Assembly (NCBI RefSeq): GCF_018691265.1
Contig: NW_024881313.1
Span: 17,601,518 to 17,665,517 of the forward strand
Reading direction: 5' to 3'
Origin: Tyto alba
Taxonomy: Eukaryota > Chordata > Aves > Strigiformes > Tytonidae
Length of the DNA: 64,000 nucleotides
Both the position numbers and the translations under genes were made by a program. Shown in pieces: positions 1-13,500 of this stretch (position 1 is its first letter; every line of letters begins with the position of its first letter). The notes beneath the pieces were generated by a model that ran no database searches, was not told the DNA's origin, and saw only the letters and a list, made by a program, of their open reading frames with translations.

Positions 1-3000
1 ATCCACCAGGACTCTGAATGAGTTATGCTTCTCACCAAGGCTTTTGCAGAGACCTGTAGATTAGTCATGCTCTAAATGAATGCCCACTGAACACTACATG
101 CCCTACCTGGCTACTGTCTGGTTAGAAAATGTGTGTGTGGTAGCAGGGATGGAGGGACAGTCGGACACTGTGTTATTAAATCCATGGCAAAGAAACACTT
201 GGCATGAGCTCAAGATCAGCAGGGCTACATTAGTTAGCCAGGATCATCCATAACTGTTTCTACACTGTATCAGCAAACACAGAGTCACATTCAAAAGGCT
301 GGTTTTACTTTGAAATGGTGGGCTGATATTACACCTATCAAACCTCCCCATTTTTTACCTTACTCTGCCTGCATCATCATAAATGGTAATTTATCATGCC
401 ATGAACTTACTGCGGTGGTTAGAGCCTCAAGCATGGTTTCTCTCAACAACAATTCTTCCATATTCCTGGGCAGAAACATTTTGCACTTGCACTTAAGGAA
501 ACTGAACAGTTTGGTGCTTATTCACAAACGCGTTTACTTCTCTGTCCACTGAGACTGGGCTTGGAAGACGTCTTTCTCAAAATTTATATTACAATCCACC
601 CTCTGATATAACATTTAATAGATTTTCCTTGGATCACAAAGTCTAGCCAGCTTCAAATGGGGAGAAAGCTTTGGGGGAAAAACATCAGATATTGTCTCTG
701 TAGAGACAGAGAAAGCTGAAAGAAAAGTTTGATGGTGGTAAAAATACTGAGAAATACTCTGGGAAGATGGAAGGCTTGAGTACCCGGGAAGTCAAGTATC
801 TTTTCTGAGAAGGAGGGAGAGAAATATGTTTGAGAAAAAAATACGTGGAACATGAGAACAGTTAGGAATGGGATATTTGACATAAAGAAAGGGGGATTAT
901 GGTTGAAAGGCACATTATCAGGACTGAATTGGTATGGAAAGTGAGAGCAGAACAAGATGCCTGGATAACATGCATTAAAAAAAATCAGATAAAATAGAAG
1001 CTTGGGTGGTGCACCATTGCAGGACTGAAATTAGGCATAAAATGAAAAACTGTTTTGGCTGTGAAGAGTAAGAGGCACAGACCTATGTGTTAGAAGATTA
1101 CTTGGCTATACCTACACCATTGCTAAAGAGCTCTGTGGGGATAAGGGAAGGGCACACTATGCTCATTTACCTCTATCCCCACAGCTGCTTCATAAACTGC
1201 CTCCGACAGCCTCGGAGGATATGATGTGGTGGGGTGTGGGACAGGGTGTGCCAGCCACATCGGGACATTGCCCATTGGGTCCAGGCAGCTGGGCTGCTAC
1301 CTGAGGTGTCTGTACAGCTGGGGAACGGGGTCTCAGAGCAGGTCCCAAAAGACAGTAGAAGCAAATTCACCATGGATCCAGGGTCTGGAGGTTTGAATGT
1401 TGGCTTTAGCTAACCAGCAGTTTCCTCCACACTTCTTCGGAGAATTGATTAAAATACTAATGAGGGTGCCATGAACTGTGAGAAAACAGACTGTGTGAAA
1501 AGCAAGTGTGACTTGAGAAAAGTGCATCAAAGCAGAAAGCTGTACTCATAACCAATCACTCAGACAGCAATACTGTCTACACGGACTGTGAGCAGAATAT
1601 AAAATTCTATATGTAAAGTTAATTCTGGCTTCATGTCATATCACAAACATGCCCATTGTCAGTAGTCATAAGTAGTGATAAGGAGAGCTTACATGGTTCT
1701 AGCATATTTAATGTCTCATTTTTGTATTTACCCGAACAGTGAAGTTCTATGCCAGTTACTAATCACTTTGCCAGCAGTCACAGACTCCTTATTCCCTGAA
1801 GACTGTTCTCAGTTAATTGCACTCATGAGTATGGCAAATCTAGAATTATTATTCTTCAACAGATCCTTGCAACTCCCTGGCCAGGAAGCTGATATAACAG
1901 CTACGCAATATAAGCTACATTATCATCCCATCTCACATAGTGGTCTAATATTTTATTTTTTTTTAAACTGACAGCTACTGACTGACATTTCTGCTGTGAA
2001 GAAGAAGGACCAATAAAATATACGTATGTATATATGAATTAAAAAGTAATCCCCTCCAAAAGTAGGATAAAAACTGGTACTACAATTTACTTAGCACTGT
2101 GGTCTACTGGATACACTATATGAATTCAGACAAGAAATTCCAGCAGAATCTGTGCCCAAGCAGGGCAGCTAGCGGAAATAACTGATAAACTGAATTTCTT
2201 TTGAAGGCAATGTATTAGCTCTACATTTTGGAACTGGCTGCCTCCATCAGCCATTGTTGTCATGGATTGTTCTTAATAGCTAGCCTGAAAAATCAGTTAT
2301 CAATTTGTTTCAAAATGTGCCTTTGGGGCCAGATTCACAGTTGGAAGAGCTCTTCTGATTTTTGTAAGCTTATACTGCTTTGCTCTGGTGTTTACATGCA
2401 GTCTCACTCTGATTTAAATGGTCTAAAAGAAATAGTGGCAGTCATCATACCAGCAGAGTTTTTCTTTAGTGTTTTCAGTATTTTTCTGTCAGAGGTTAGA
2501 TAGCTTTGCTGCTCTGCTGAGTTGCAAAAACTGGTTTTGCTTAAATTCCTCATTTTTTTTGTGAAGATAAGTGACAGTGTCTTTTACATCTAAGGCAAAA
2601 AAACAGGTTTTAAGAAACCAATTTTACCTCTCAGATAGGGTCTCCCAAGTGACATCCCCTCTGAATAGACTGACAGGCCTCACAGCACCGCACTATGTCC
2701 CCATACTTCTGCACTACCACAGCTCAGATCCTTCTGCTTGCTGCTTAGCAGTGGAAAAGATTCACTTTACTGTAGGGCCTGAACAATAACACTGAAGTAA
2801 ATTAAAAGATTCAACTGATGTCAGCAGACTTTGGCTCAGGATCTGCTCCCACTGCGCACTGTGATGAAAAGGTGTGCAGTTTGTGCTTTGGTGGGCTTTA
2901 TCTGAAGGAAAGATGCTTTCCCTGAAGGCTGTCACAAACATCAGCTCTCACTGTCAACAGCAAACGTGAGCTAGCAGATTTGTCTAGAAGCGATCAGCTT

Positions 3001-4236
3001 TCAACAGGTTCAGTCAATTTGTAAAGTCTAAGTTGAATGATTTCGCTCTAACCTCTTTTCACAAAGTCGGGAAAACTGGAGACAATAGACAACTCTGTAT
3101 CAGACAACATTTCTATTTCAAAGGCTCCTGTTCAAAAATGAAACCCAAGTAATGTAACCCCAAAAGTATGACTGCGGCTACATAGAAGGAAAAATGGTAG
3201 TAACCATGGTTACCCACACATCATCACAACAGAGGGGTCCTGTAATCCACTGCAATGAAAAGCTCACTTACAGCCCCACGTAATGCAAGTCTCTGAAGCA
3301 AAACCAAAAGGCAAATCACTGCAACTCTTAGAATCGACAAAGCACCCATGTCACTTGGAAACCTGTGCTCTCTGAAGAAGATCTGGTGTTCTGCAGGTAC
3401 ACCTGCAATTTTAGAAACACATCTTGGGAAACAAAATGAGTAAATAGGTTGCTTAAGCAAAAAGTTTGCAAACTATCACAGGAATGGTAAAAAACCAAGC
3501 AAACTGAGGAAGAAACCCTACAATTGCCTTTTTCATACCAGATAACTCCACTAACGAGTGCTAAGTAATATTATTTGTTTCCACTGATTCACATGAAACT
3601 TCTCAAGTACTGCACAGTTCATGCGATAACCACTGTGAGCCAGTGTCCTCAGTCTTTCTTTAATGGACTACATAATGCCTACAAACTGACTCACATCTGA
3701 TATGACTGGCCCTTTATAGCTTTACATAATGAATGAAGGCATTTACAGAGTATCTGTTTTACGGGACATCTTTCAGAAATGCATGCTGCAACAGCTCAGA
3801 GAGTTTGTACAGTTGCAAAGCACTTTTAAAAAAAAATAATTTACAAAAAACAGTCCCTAGACTTTCAGCAAACACACATGGGCACGCTGTCACCTTCCAA
3901 AGCACAATGCTTGCCTGAGTCCCACATCCCCCACAGACTGCTCAAGTGGTTGGGAAATCCCAGATAGGCATGCTGCCAACCCAAGGGCAGGCACTCAGCA
4001 CCTTTCTCTGCCCACATTTTGTCCCTGAGATCCATGACATGGCTGCAGCCTGGCAGCCAGGAAACCAGCCAGCTACCAGCCACATCATCATGGTGTCAGC
4101 TGGGCCCGGCTGATGGCTTCCAGATACTTGAAGGCAGCTGTATGGCTTTGGGACAGCACCGGGCATGGGGCTGGGTCTGGAGCAAGGAGGCTGTATATCT
4201 GCTTTCACTGTCTAGATAAGCTTTAGCTTTTCTGCG
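1..4236. other. non-coding stretch, no gene recognised
   Basis: Mostly AT-rich unique sequence. A short GC-richer patch lies at about 1180-1350 and another at about 3930-4190. Open frames here are all under about 110 codons, overlap one another on both strands and have no recognisable domains, so I read them as chance. I saw no CR1, LTR, microsatellite or RNA gene. It may be intergenic or intronic; the sequence does not decide. Confidence 0.6.
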
Positions 4237-4778
4237 TGCTGTGGTTTAACCCCAGCCAGCAATTAACCACCACACAGCCGCTCACTTACTCCCCACCCAG
4301 CGGGATGGGGGGGGAGAGAGTTGGGAAAAAAAAAGTAAAACCCATGGGTTGAGAAAAAGACAGCTTAATAGGACAGAAGAGGAAAAATAATAGTAGAATA
4401 TACAAAACAGGTGATGCATAATGCGACTGCTCACCACCTGCTGACCAATGCCCAGGCAATCCCTGAGCCATGGTGTCCCCTGGGCAAGTTCCCCCAGTTT
4501 ATATACTGAGCATGATGTCATATGATATGGAATATCCCTTTGGCTTGTTTGGGTCATCTGCCCTTGCGATGTCTCCTCCCAGCTTCTTGTGCACCCCAGC
4601 CTCCTCACTGGCGGGGCAGTATGAGAAGCTGAAAAGTCCTTGACTTAGTGTAACTACTACTTAGCAACAACTAAAACATCAGTGTGTTATCAACATTATT
4701 CTCATGCTAAATCCAAAACACACCACTGTAGCAGCTACTAGGAAGAAAACTAACTTTATTCCAGCTGAACCCAGGAGA
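4237..4778 (-). mobile_element. solo LTR of an avian endogenous retrovirus
   Basis: This is a 542-bp element on the minus strand. Read on that strand it starts with a TGTCCTGG-like terminus (here TCTCCTGG, one terminal change), followed by the AGCTGG and AGTTA blocks typical of this avian LTR. It ends in GGGGTTAAACCACAGCA, so the 3' end keeps the canonical CA. A TATATAAA box lies at 4498-4505 (reverse complement), with a CRE-like TGACATCA just upstream at 4513-4520. An ATTAAG near 4364-4369 sits where a poly(A) signal would be expected. No gag, pol or env sequence flanks it, so it is most simply a solo LTR left by recombination. I see no matching target-site duplication (TCTGCG on the left, ATATC on the right). 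The family-level resemblance is from memory of bird genomes, and I do not assign it to ERVL, ERVK or ERV1. Confidence 0.88.
4498..4505 (-). promoter_or_regulatory. TATA box of the LTR at 4237-4778
   Basis: The minus strand reads TATATAAA, about 273 bases inside the 5' end of the LTR. A CRE-like octamer lies 7 bases upstream on the same strand. The same arrangement is kept in the related LTR at 31080-31572, which supports both calls. Whether it still drives transcription cannot be seen. Confidence 0.7.
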
Positions 4779-7700
4779 ATATCAGTTCACACTAGTGAAA
4801 ATACAGATAAAATAAGTTTCTTGCTTTCCCTGGGTGTTCTGAGGCAAAATACATGAAGTCTGGGATGTACTCAGCTTATGAAGCACAGACTGTTGATGGC
4901 ACGGCTGAGTCAAGAGAATATTTTAGTGGTGTCCTGAAGTAAGTATTCAAACTTCTGCGAGGTATAGAGCTGTGTGGTTTTGCTCATGTGAAAAAGACAG
5001 GAGCAACTGTTCTCCATGGACTGAGTCACCGTCACCAGCAGGATACTTTTATTTAAATCAACAGGGCTCAGATCACTCAAGAGTCTTAATAGGGAAAGAA
5101 AATAATTGGTAAAAACCCCAAGTTTTGCTGTCTTAGTCTGACCATAGCACTGCATAATGCAGTCTGTGTGCAGAACAGTACAAATCACAAGTTTGCTCCA
5201 TGCTGTAATACTTTGGAGTATAACATGGCATCAGGGGTCCCAATTATACTCTGAGAAAGCAGTTTTCTGAACAGAGCTAGAGAGGAAATCACAGAACAAG
5301 GCTGAGGTTATTTAGTTTTTACAGCTCAAGAAAAATGACATCTATCACATGTGGTTCCTAGGAAGAGAAGAACTGATCAGAAAGAGTGTTTTTCTAAAGC
5401 TTAGTCTCCCCATTACTTTGTTTACTTTTTAAAACATAATCCACTTTTAGAGAGCATCCTGCAAGAAGGAAAGCTAACATCCTCACATCTAATCAGGATT
5501 CTTTACTCTGTATTAGCTGCAGGTCAGACAATTGATTGGATTTATGTAGTTAGTAGACTGGTGTGGCTGAAGACATTAGGCCAAATTCAGATGTGATGCA
5601 AACATGGATTCAGTGTTTTTAGATTTCATAACTTACAAGCCTACAAGAGGAAATCCACAGAAGGAATATAGCAAGGAAACAAACAAAAGAAACCCTACTG
5701 GGAAACCATAAAATAGTGTAAATTAAAATAACCATACCTTTCCACCCTTTACTCAAACCTAGCTCATCTCATGGGTTGTGCATTAATTGTAACTATTGAG
5801 TCCCTTACTTGCAGTGGTAATAGATAAATTATCTGTGAATTTGGGTCAGTTTTCGATGGAGCTCCTGTCCCGCTAGACATCTAAACTTTTTGCCAAATTC
5901 TAAACTAGGTGCCTAAACATGTTTCCCAATCAGTGCAGGGGAATGGGCACCTCTAGCTGATGATTTATCTCAACTCTCTGACACATCTGTTTTAGAACTG
6001 GATGAATCACCTTCTGGAGGTGCTTGTTTCTCCTAAATGATAGCTAGCTGCTTCCCCACAGTGTCAGAGTTACAACAGGGTCCATTCTGTAAATGGAGTT
6101 TCCTTTCAATTAAAAATTCTTACAAATAAAAATAAGTTTTCATTCTAAATCAGAGAGAAATGTCAAAATGTCACCAATTTTCACAGAATGAAAGCTCCAA
6201 GAAATGTAGAAACAGGAATATTGAATCGTTTGTTTTGATAATGTCAAATTGTCACACTTTGTTAATGTGAAAATATGTTGTCTCAGAAAGTTAAAAGTAT
6301 TTTAATAGCACTGGAAAAATACAAATTATTAAAATAAATTATAATAAAGATTAAAAATACAGTCTGATAATGTGAAAATACCTCCACATATGTGAGTTGT
6401 ATTCCTGATGTAGCAACTAGAATAAAACTATATTAAGTGAAATAATCATGTCATAGCAAAATTGGTTTTTCTCTACTACACCTTCTGATGAACAGAGAGC
6501 AGTAATTTCGACACTTGTCTGAACATTTTATCAAAATCAAAAAAACCTCAAAACTGTACTTTTAAGTGCCAAATTTCCCTATTTTTCCTCTAAAGGTTTT
6601 GGTTATTGCTCATAGTAAGCCTCTTTGTTACGTGGATTGCAGCTGCTGTGCCATCTTCCCACCCAGTCTTTGGTGAATGATACTGTCTCAGTAAAACTCC
6701 ATTTGGTGCATGTTTCAGCTCTAACTACTTCCACAAGCTGTTGCAATACTTTTGCATCTGCCATCCTTGTAAGCAGGAAACCACACTCTGCATATGAAAC
6801 ATCATTATTTTGAGAAGTGAGTAGTGCAAGACTTCCAATGATCTAAAAGTGTTTCCAACTTCAGAAAATGCTAAGTGCAGATCAACAAGTTACTCCTTTA
6901 CAGCTGTCCTGTAGCAGCAGTGAAAGGGCTCAGTGAAAAATTATGACTTTGTTAATAACACTGCAATGCCAAGAAGAAATACATTCTTTGCTTCTTTGGA
7001 CGTTGTATAAACATATCTTATCTGACCTGCCCAATCCCTGGAGTTTTTCTTCTGATTTTAATGCTTAGCATTAATGACAAATGTTTGTGTAATAAATATT
7101 ACTGCACAAATAACAAGAAAATTGAGACCTCCAAGGCTGACTCTTCTTCAAAGTAGATTTAAGCCTTGATGTGATTGAATTTTATGCTTTCTATGTATTA
7201 CTAAAGGTCTACAATAGGGAATTTCCACCCCTATATCACCTTATGTTTTAACTGAACTTTTGTACCTGATTAACCAAAGAACCTGAATTAGCATTTTTAT
7301 TTTTTGTCCTAATCCTTTATTCTATTTTATCCCCCACACCCCCATGTCTTCCCTATAGTATTGCTGTTTCTACTTATGACAGGCAAAAGAGGACAGGTCA
7401 AGAAGGAAGGGTATAACTGAAATATAACTCAAATTCTCTAGTTAAAAGTGAACCTGAAATATAAAAGAAACCTAGAGAAAATATATAACAAAAATAAAAA
7501 ATTAATTAGTTGTCTGGTTTTATGCATTTACAAGCTACAGCTGCTGGTACTCAATTCTGCAAGAAAAATTAGAAGAAAATGTTAATTTTTTTAGCATTGT
7601 TGACAAGATTGTTAACAGTAAATGAGGAACTGGTGGTCTGGAAAATAGTACAGCTGTACTCTTGGACCTCTGGGATGTTATCCTGGCTAGTGGAGACTGT

Positions 7701-10389
7701 TTAACTGGCAACATGTATGTAATTGTGAAAAACAATAAAAACACATTCTCCAAACTGCAGCTAATACCTCCTGACTTATTCTCTCATGGAGACCATGTAT
7801 AGCCTCTGACTTTAGAGGAGAGTTTGTATAATGTTTCTGTGAAAATTAATAATTGAGCTAAAGGGTATGATGAAGGTAAGAGCCATCAATTTGAGCTGAA
7901 GTCAGACCAACCAAACTGGGAGACAGGGTCATGATTATCACTCATTGTCCTTGATGGCATGTTGGTGGGCCCCATGTGTGCCCAGTCTGCACATTTCCCT
8001 GTGCACAGCTCTGCAGGTGTCCACCATGGTGGGGAGTATCTGGAAAGGCAGGTCCCAGAACACTCTGCCCAGTATGAGAAACTGTTTTCAAACAGCTCTG
8101 ATGAAAAACAAGTGTTTTCTGCAGGAAGCAGACGCTTGGTGTGAGAAATTTTATGGAAGAGACAGTGTTTCACATAAAATGGAGGTGGGACAGTCTGAAA
8201 TAATTCACTGAACATGTGTGCAAAAGCTGAGATATTGACTCTGATGAGGACATCTTTCCCAAGCTATCAGGACATAAAGCTGTGTGCACTGACAGGGATG
8301 AACAGTATTTAAAAACTGTATTAGAAAAAAGTATGATAGTTTACAACTTCCAGCTGCATGTCCTGTTTGATCCATTTTTACATGGTAAATGGATAAAACA
8401 ATGGAGCTAGAGCCATCTAACTTATCTACCTAAATGCCATGTCCTCATCCCATAAATAAGTAATGTGTATTAAGTACTCATCTGAGTAGGGATGAAGTCC
8501 GCATTCCCAAGTGTCATAATAATTCTCTCTTTTGCCCTACATATTTTACATTAAACGTATTATTGTGAAGTTAAATTTCTACTGTAGATCTGGGGAATGT
8601 CTTAGATGACCCTGAGCTTGTCCTTTTCTTTCAGCTACATGAGATGTTCTTATAGGAGACATTACCTTTCCCCACCAAGCTTTTCTTCTCTTATTATTCT
8701 TAGACCATTACAGCTACAAGAGCACTACCACTTGTTTCAATTATTTCAAACAGCACGAAACAGCTTTCATGGGACTGGGAAAGCCTTTACTCGGAATAGC
8801 CTATAGTCTGGCCATTATGATGCTCTTCTGGGATGTGGAGGGGGATGGGTTGAATCCCATTAAGTAGAGAAGGCAATTGAATCTGCCTTTCCTGTGACCT
8901 GGGTGAGTACTTCAATCATGAGTTATTGGATAAAAGGTTAGGGGGAATGATCACCATTGGCTTCTCCAGACATATTTTGTGAGAAATGAATAATAGCACC
9001 TTATACAGTAGAGCTTCGGTGTTGCAAGTCCCACTGGGGCTCAAGTTATAAGTACTGGAGGACAGCTTAAGACCACCTCTGTTCCTAACAGTTCCTACTG
9101 GGTAGCTTAAGTAGCTCAGCACAGTTTGCAGATCTCATTATGAGACACTTATGTCTTCTGAAGCACTGTACCGAAACTAGGCACCAAACTCAGGGCAATG
9201 ATCTAAAAATTTAGTCACTGAACGACTAAGTAGAAAGCCTGAAACTCAAGTCTCCAGAAATTTTGAATTATGCATAATTGTCTGATAAGCTGGCAACTTC
9301 AGTATCCTACTTCAGTAGTGTAACTGATGTTCTGAAATAAAATATGTACCACAGGCTCTTTGGGATCTAATACTATTTTGCATTCTACACATTTTCCTGA
9401 GTGCAGCTAGTGGTTGTGACTCAGATAACTGAAAACAAAGAGAGATTTTCCATCACCATTACAACAAAAGACAACATTTTTGTTCTCAACACTTTTTAGA
9501 TATCAGTTTTGTGGTAAACAATAATCATCTTCTTTACCCAGAGTAACTGAAAATACATTTTAATTTACTTAATCATCATAACCTAGAGAAGTTTAGATGG
9601 ACTTATGGGCCATTCATACACATTCAATTGTTATGTATTGCATAAATTGTAACCAGGTAAATAAGCACTCAACGAAAGTGCAAAACTAGCAACACCCGCC
9701 ATATACATGCTTTTTTTCTATCCAGCCATGTTTTTCACCACACTCATAATCACAGAAATAGACAGAAGTTGCATTCAAAGTCAGTCATAAACGCTAAAGA
9801 TTCTGTATGCTCCGGTAAGAGACCAAACCCTTACAATAGTCCAATTATGGAGAAATGCTTTAAAATGTTCTGTTCCCAGTTTTGCTCAGAATTTCAGAGA
9901 AAACTCTGCAGATGCCAGGGTGTAACCATGGAATTCAGCCTTCTGTTTCTTAAAAGTTATCAAAGACACATTTCCAATGCTGCTCTTGCTGGATGTTTGA
10001 AAAATCTCATGTTTTCATGCAGCACTAAAACATATCTGACATGCACTGAAATGTCAGTAGCATTATATGAGATGACTTGATATCACAAGCCATGGTGCCA
10101 TAATAGTAAACAACCTTGGAAATGGGAATGGGAGCAGCATACATATCTGAAACTAGAGAATGTCCTTCAGCCTCTTGCAGTTAGTTATTTTCTCTGCTGT
10201 CGTAAAGATGTTCAGTTCAGATATAACCTCAATTCTAGATTTTAACGATTCTTTTATTTCTCCTACAGTTTTTTATATCAAGTTCCTTTACAGTTTTAGG
10301 TTGCATGTTGCTATACATTTCCGCTGGGAGAAAAGACCAAGGAGCTTGCAGTTAGACCATTAGCCTGAAGGTGGGTAGGCTTCAGTACC
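4779..10389. other. non-coding stretch, mostly unique AT-rich DNA
   Basis: No coding gene or RNA gene is recognisable. The interval 6100-6450 is especially AT-rich. A weak ancient-repeat resemblance at about 5830-5990 is listed separately. The region around 8900-9200 carries phrases such as AGGCACCAAACTCAGGG that recall the same kind of old amniote repeat but are too decayed to call. Open frames are short and without domain signatures. Confidence 0.55.
5830..5990. repeat. possible ancient amniote interspersed repeat relic
   Basis: The wording around GCTAGACATCTAAAC and TAGGTGCCTAAAC resembles a dispersed old repeat seen in turtles, crocodilians and birds that alternates 'gcacctaa' and 'tagacacct' phrases. 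The match is by memory, gapped and diverged, and the ends cannot be placed. It may be unique DNA that merely resembles it. Confidence 0.28.
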
Positions 10390-10520
10390 TGACTCGAGTT
10401 CTGTCACAGACCTCTCTCATAAGTTTGGACAAGTCAGTCAGGGGGTCTCCCATTTCCTATTTATATATAAGTGAAGCCCTGGTAAGGGTTGTGAGATTCT
10501 CAGATAGTACAGTAAAAGGG
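10390..10520 (+). mobile_element. MIR-like (CORE-type) SINE relic
   Basis: The order of blocks follows a MIR element. There is a GAGTTCTGTCACAGAC segment, then TTGGACAAGTCAGTCA at 10425-10440 (MIR has TTGGGCAAGTCA), then a TCCCATTTCC/TATTTATA block corresponding to the 'cagtttcctcatctgtaaaatgggg' part. Last comes GGTAAGGGTTGTGAGATT, matching the 'agggttgtgaggatt' part. It is diverged and truncated at both ends. MIR-type elements are tRNA-derived, long-dead SINEs shared by amniotes. A chance match to all four ordered blocks is unlikely, but no alignment was run. Confidence 0.6.
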
Positions 10521-13500
10521 CCTTCTAAATACCATAAATAGATTTTTATTTCTAGATAGAATAAGGATTTAATTTGTTTACCAATTTCTTTGATGGATTG
10601 TATGCCCAAAGACCTCTATACTGGAAACTAAGAAAGCAAGTGTTTTATGACAACCACACTGGAAACACTGCACAGCCACTTTACATCTGTTTCAGAACCT
10701 ATTGTCCAATTACTCATTGTCAGGCTTAAACAGATCAATCAGTAATAGTAAATTAGTGTATCTTTCTTTTCATAATATGATAGCCATATTGAGAGACTGA
10801 AAAATGTATCTTGCATTTAGATTATTTTATTCTCGGTGTGTGCACTCTTTTGATGAAAAACATTTTGATATACCCAGCTAGGTGTGACTACTGAAAATAT
10901 TCTTTTTCAACATTGAAAAAAATGTTTTTGTTTTCCTAGCAGAACTGCAGAAAAACTCTGATTTTGATGTTCTGTTTTCTCCGAAACTGTTAGAATGCTA
11001 CATCATTCACATCTGTGGTTAGCAGACTTCAGATTTCATCTTTACAGAAAAGACAAAGCAAGATATTTGTTATACACAGAATTCTATGAAAACCAGAACT
11101 GCTGTTCTCAAGAAATTCCCAGATTTCAAAACTACATCCTTAAAAATAAAAATAATCAATAAGTAAAATTTCTTGCAGAATTGAATTGATCTATATGTAT
11201 CTGTATATAAGTTAATATATACATATACACAACTATAACTGTAACAATAACTATAAACATACATATGAGTTTGCATGCCATTTTGTGAACGATTCTTTTG
11301 TCCCAGCTTTCCTGTCTAAAAGTTTTACACTGAAATCTTATTTAGGCTTTCTGAAGAATGGAAGGAAGCAGGCATTCTCAAAGGATGATCCCATTCAGCT
11401 GAAGGAAAGTACCTTAAAAAAGAACGGATGAGACCATGCTCTGGTTTACCCATTTTCTGCAACGACTACAAAGAGTGCTATACATAACCCAGATGTGGCC
11501 ATCTTTCTTTAGACAACCAAAATAGTTTAAGACCAATCCTATTCTTTGACCTTCTCTAATCACCCACGAGATTCTCTTTGTCAAAGTTTCAGAGCCTTGG
11601 GTGTTTGAAGGTGGGATTCTGCGCATCACCAAAGTGGCAGAGGCCAGCATAGGTGCCCAGATGGAGACTGATATGGGCTTCCCACAGGTGCCACACACCA
11701 TAGGAATGTTTCTTCCTGACAGATCGGGATCTTCAGAAGGCAAAACATTCAGTCAGAAAGTTTCTGATCAGTTCTAGTCTTCGACAAAATTGCTTCTTTA
11801 CTTCATTAATGTGACTAGCATGCAATGTATCCTAGATTGAGTAGGTTTTTTGACTGAGCCTTATAGATGCCCCAAAGATCACAAACCAGCTACTGACTTG
11901 CTCCTGGCACACAATCCTGATATCTCTGGCATCACAGTTAATTGAATTGCAGTATAAATTGCAAGCCCAGCTGACCAATGCTCTCAACAAAAGCAATTCC
12001 CCGGGTTAAAATGGCTGTGTTTAAAAAGCTTTGACTGTTCACAGGGTTTTCTAGCTGTGTTTAGACAGAAAAGGAAAGATCTCACATCAGCACTGGTGGG
12101 TTTGAGTGAAGATACTAAAAAAGCAAAACTAAATGCAAAGCTAGAGAGGTAGTAAGCAACACCTTAAAATGAAAAATGGGAAGAAACATGTGCTGAGATA
12201 AGACATTATGTGAACAAAGGAAGAAAGAAGTGATGCTGAACCAGTACAGAAATTAATCTAGATAATTTGTCCAAAATAACCAGCTATATGATTGTTTTAA
12301 GGAAAAGGAAAAAACTGACTCTAAAGAAAGACTGTAAAGGACAGAACTTTCCTCCGAATCAACAGTTCTCTGCTTTCTGGCAACAGCTGTATCTACTGTT
12401 AATCACTATTGGTTCTAAGTTTAATAATTTTTAGTCTCCTTGACTGCCCTCTTGTTCCCTTTATTACTGTGCAAAACATATAACTAGCATTCCCAGATGA
12501 TGGGAAAAAAAAGTGAACTGAAATATTGAATTTTCAGTTTCCTTTTCCTCTAGTAAAAGCTAATGAGCCAAATTCATCACAGGAATAATTAGTAGAAATT
12601 ATTCCTATTGCATTGTCAAACCAAGTGACATTTTATTGTTTATCTGGAGGCTTAATGATGACTTCTGGTGATAATTACCAAACTTTCAAACTTATTGTAA
12701 ATATGCACCAGATTTCTCTGTTTATATAAAGCCAGAAAATATGTGAATATATAAACATATTTTAAATAGTTCTCAATTGTTGAGTTGTGCTGAACGGAAA
12801 AAGCAGGTTTTGTTGGTGTAATATTTTTTATCTTTCCATTGCTCAAATCCTTCTTTTGAAAACTTGATGTAAGAATTAAAGCTGAGAGTTTACAAATGGG
12901 CTTTGATGATGTTCATCGGGAATACTAATAATTAACAAGCACAAGAACAGTAATAACTGAAAGAAAAAAAACAGGATGTACCTATATTCTCACTCGCTTC
13001 TAAACTTTTTCTGATTTAGTCACACACACCTGCAGGGACAAATCAGTGACAGGTAAATCTTATTTCATGAGTACCCATGGCATAGATGGTGCAGAAATCC
13101 TTGAGACAGGACTGATGAAGCTAACTCTAGAACTCCTGCAGCACGTTTAGGTGCAATGCGACTTCCATATGAATCTAACTGCTTTCAGGGCAGTACTGCA
13201 CTGCATTCTGTAGATGAACCAGGTTGTAGACCACTACACATTTTAGGCACTTGTAAGGTTAAGTGGTGAGAATTTTAATTATCTAAATGTTGGATTCATG
13301 TTCCTAGAGGGACAGTTATGTAGGTGAAAAAGAGCTCATTAAAAATTAAATTGAAGAAATATGTGGAACTGGGTAGCAATCACTAAAGCCGGGTAATAAT
13401 ACCATTCCGCAGATATTTCTTCCATTTTATTTTTAAAACTACATTTTCTTGACCTTTTGCAGATTTTAAGGCCAGAAAGGTGTTATGTTCATCATCTAGT

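Noticed and set aside
11414..11743. 109-codon minus-strand frame starting MPSEDPDLSGRN
   Set aside because: No recognisable domain or splice context; length is within chance for 64 kb on six frames.
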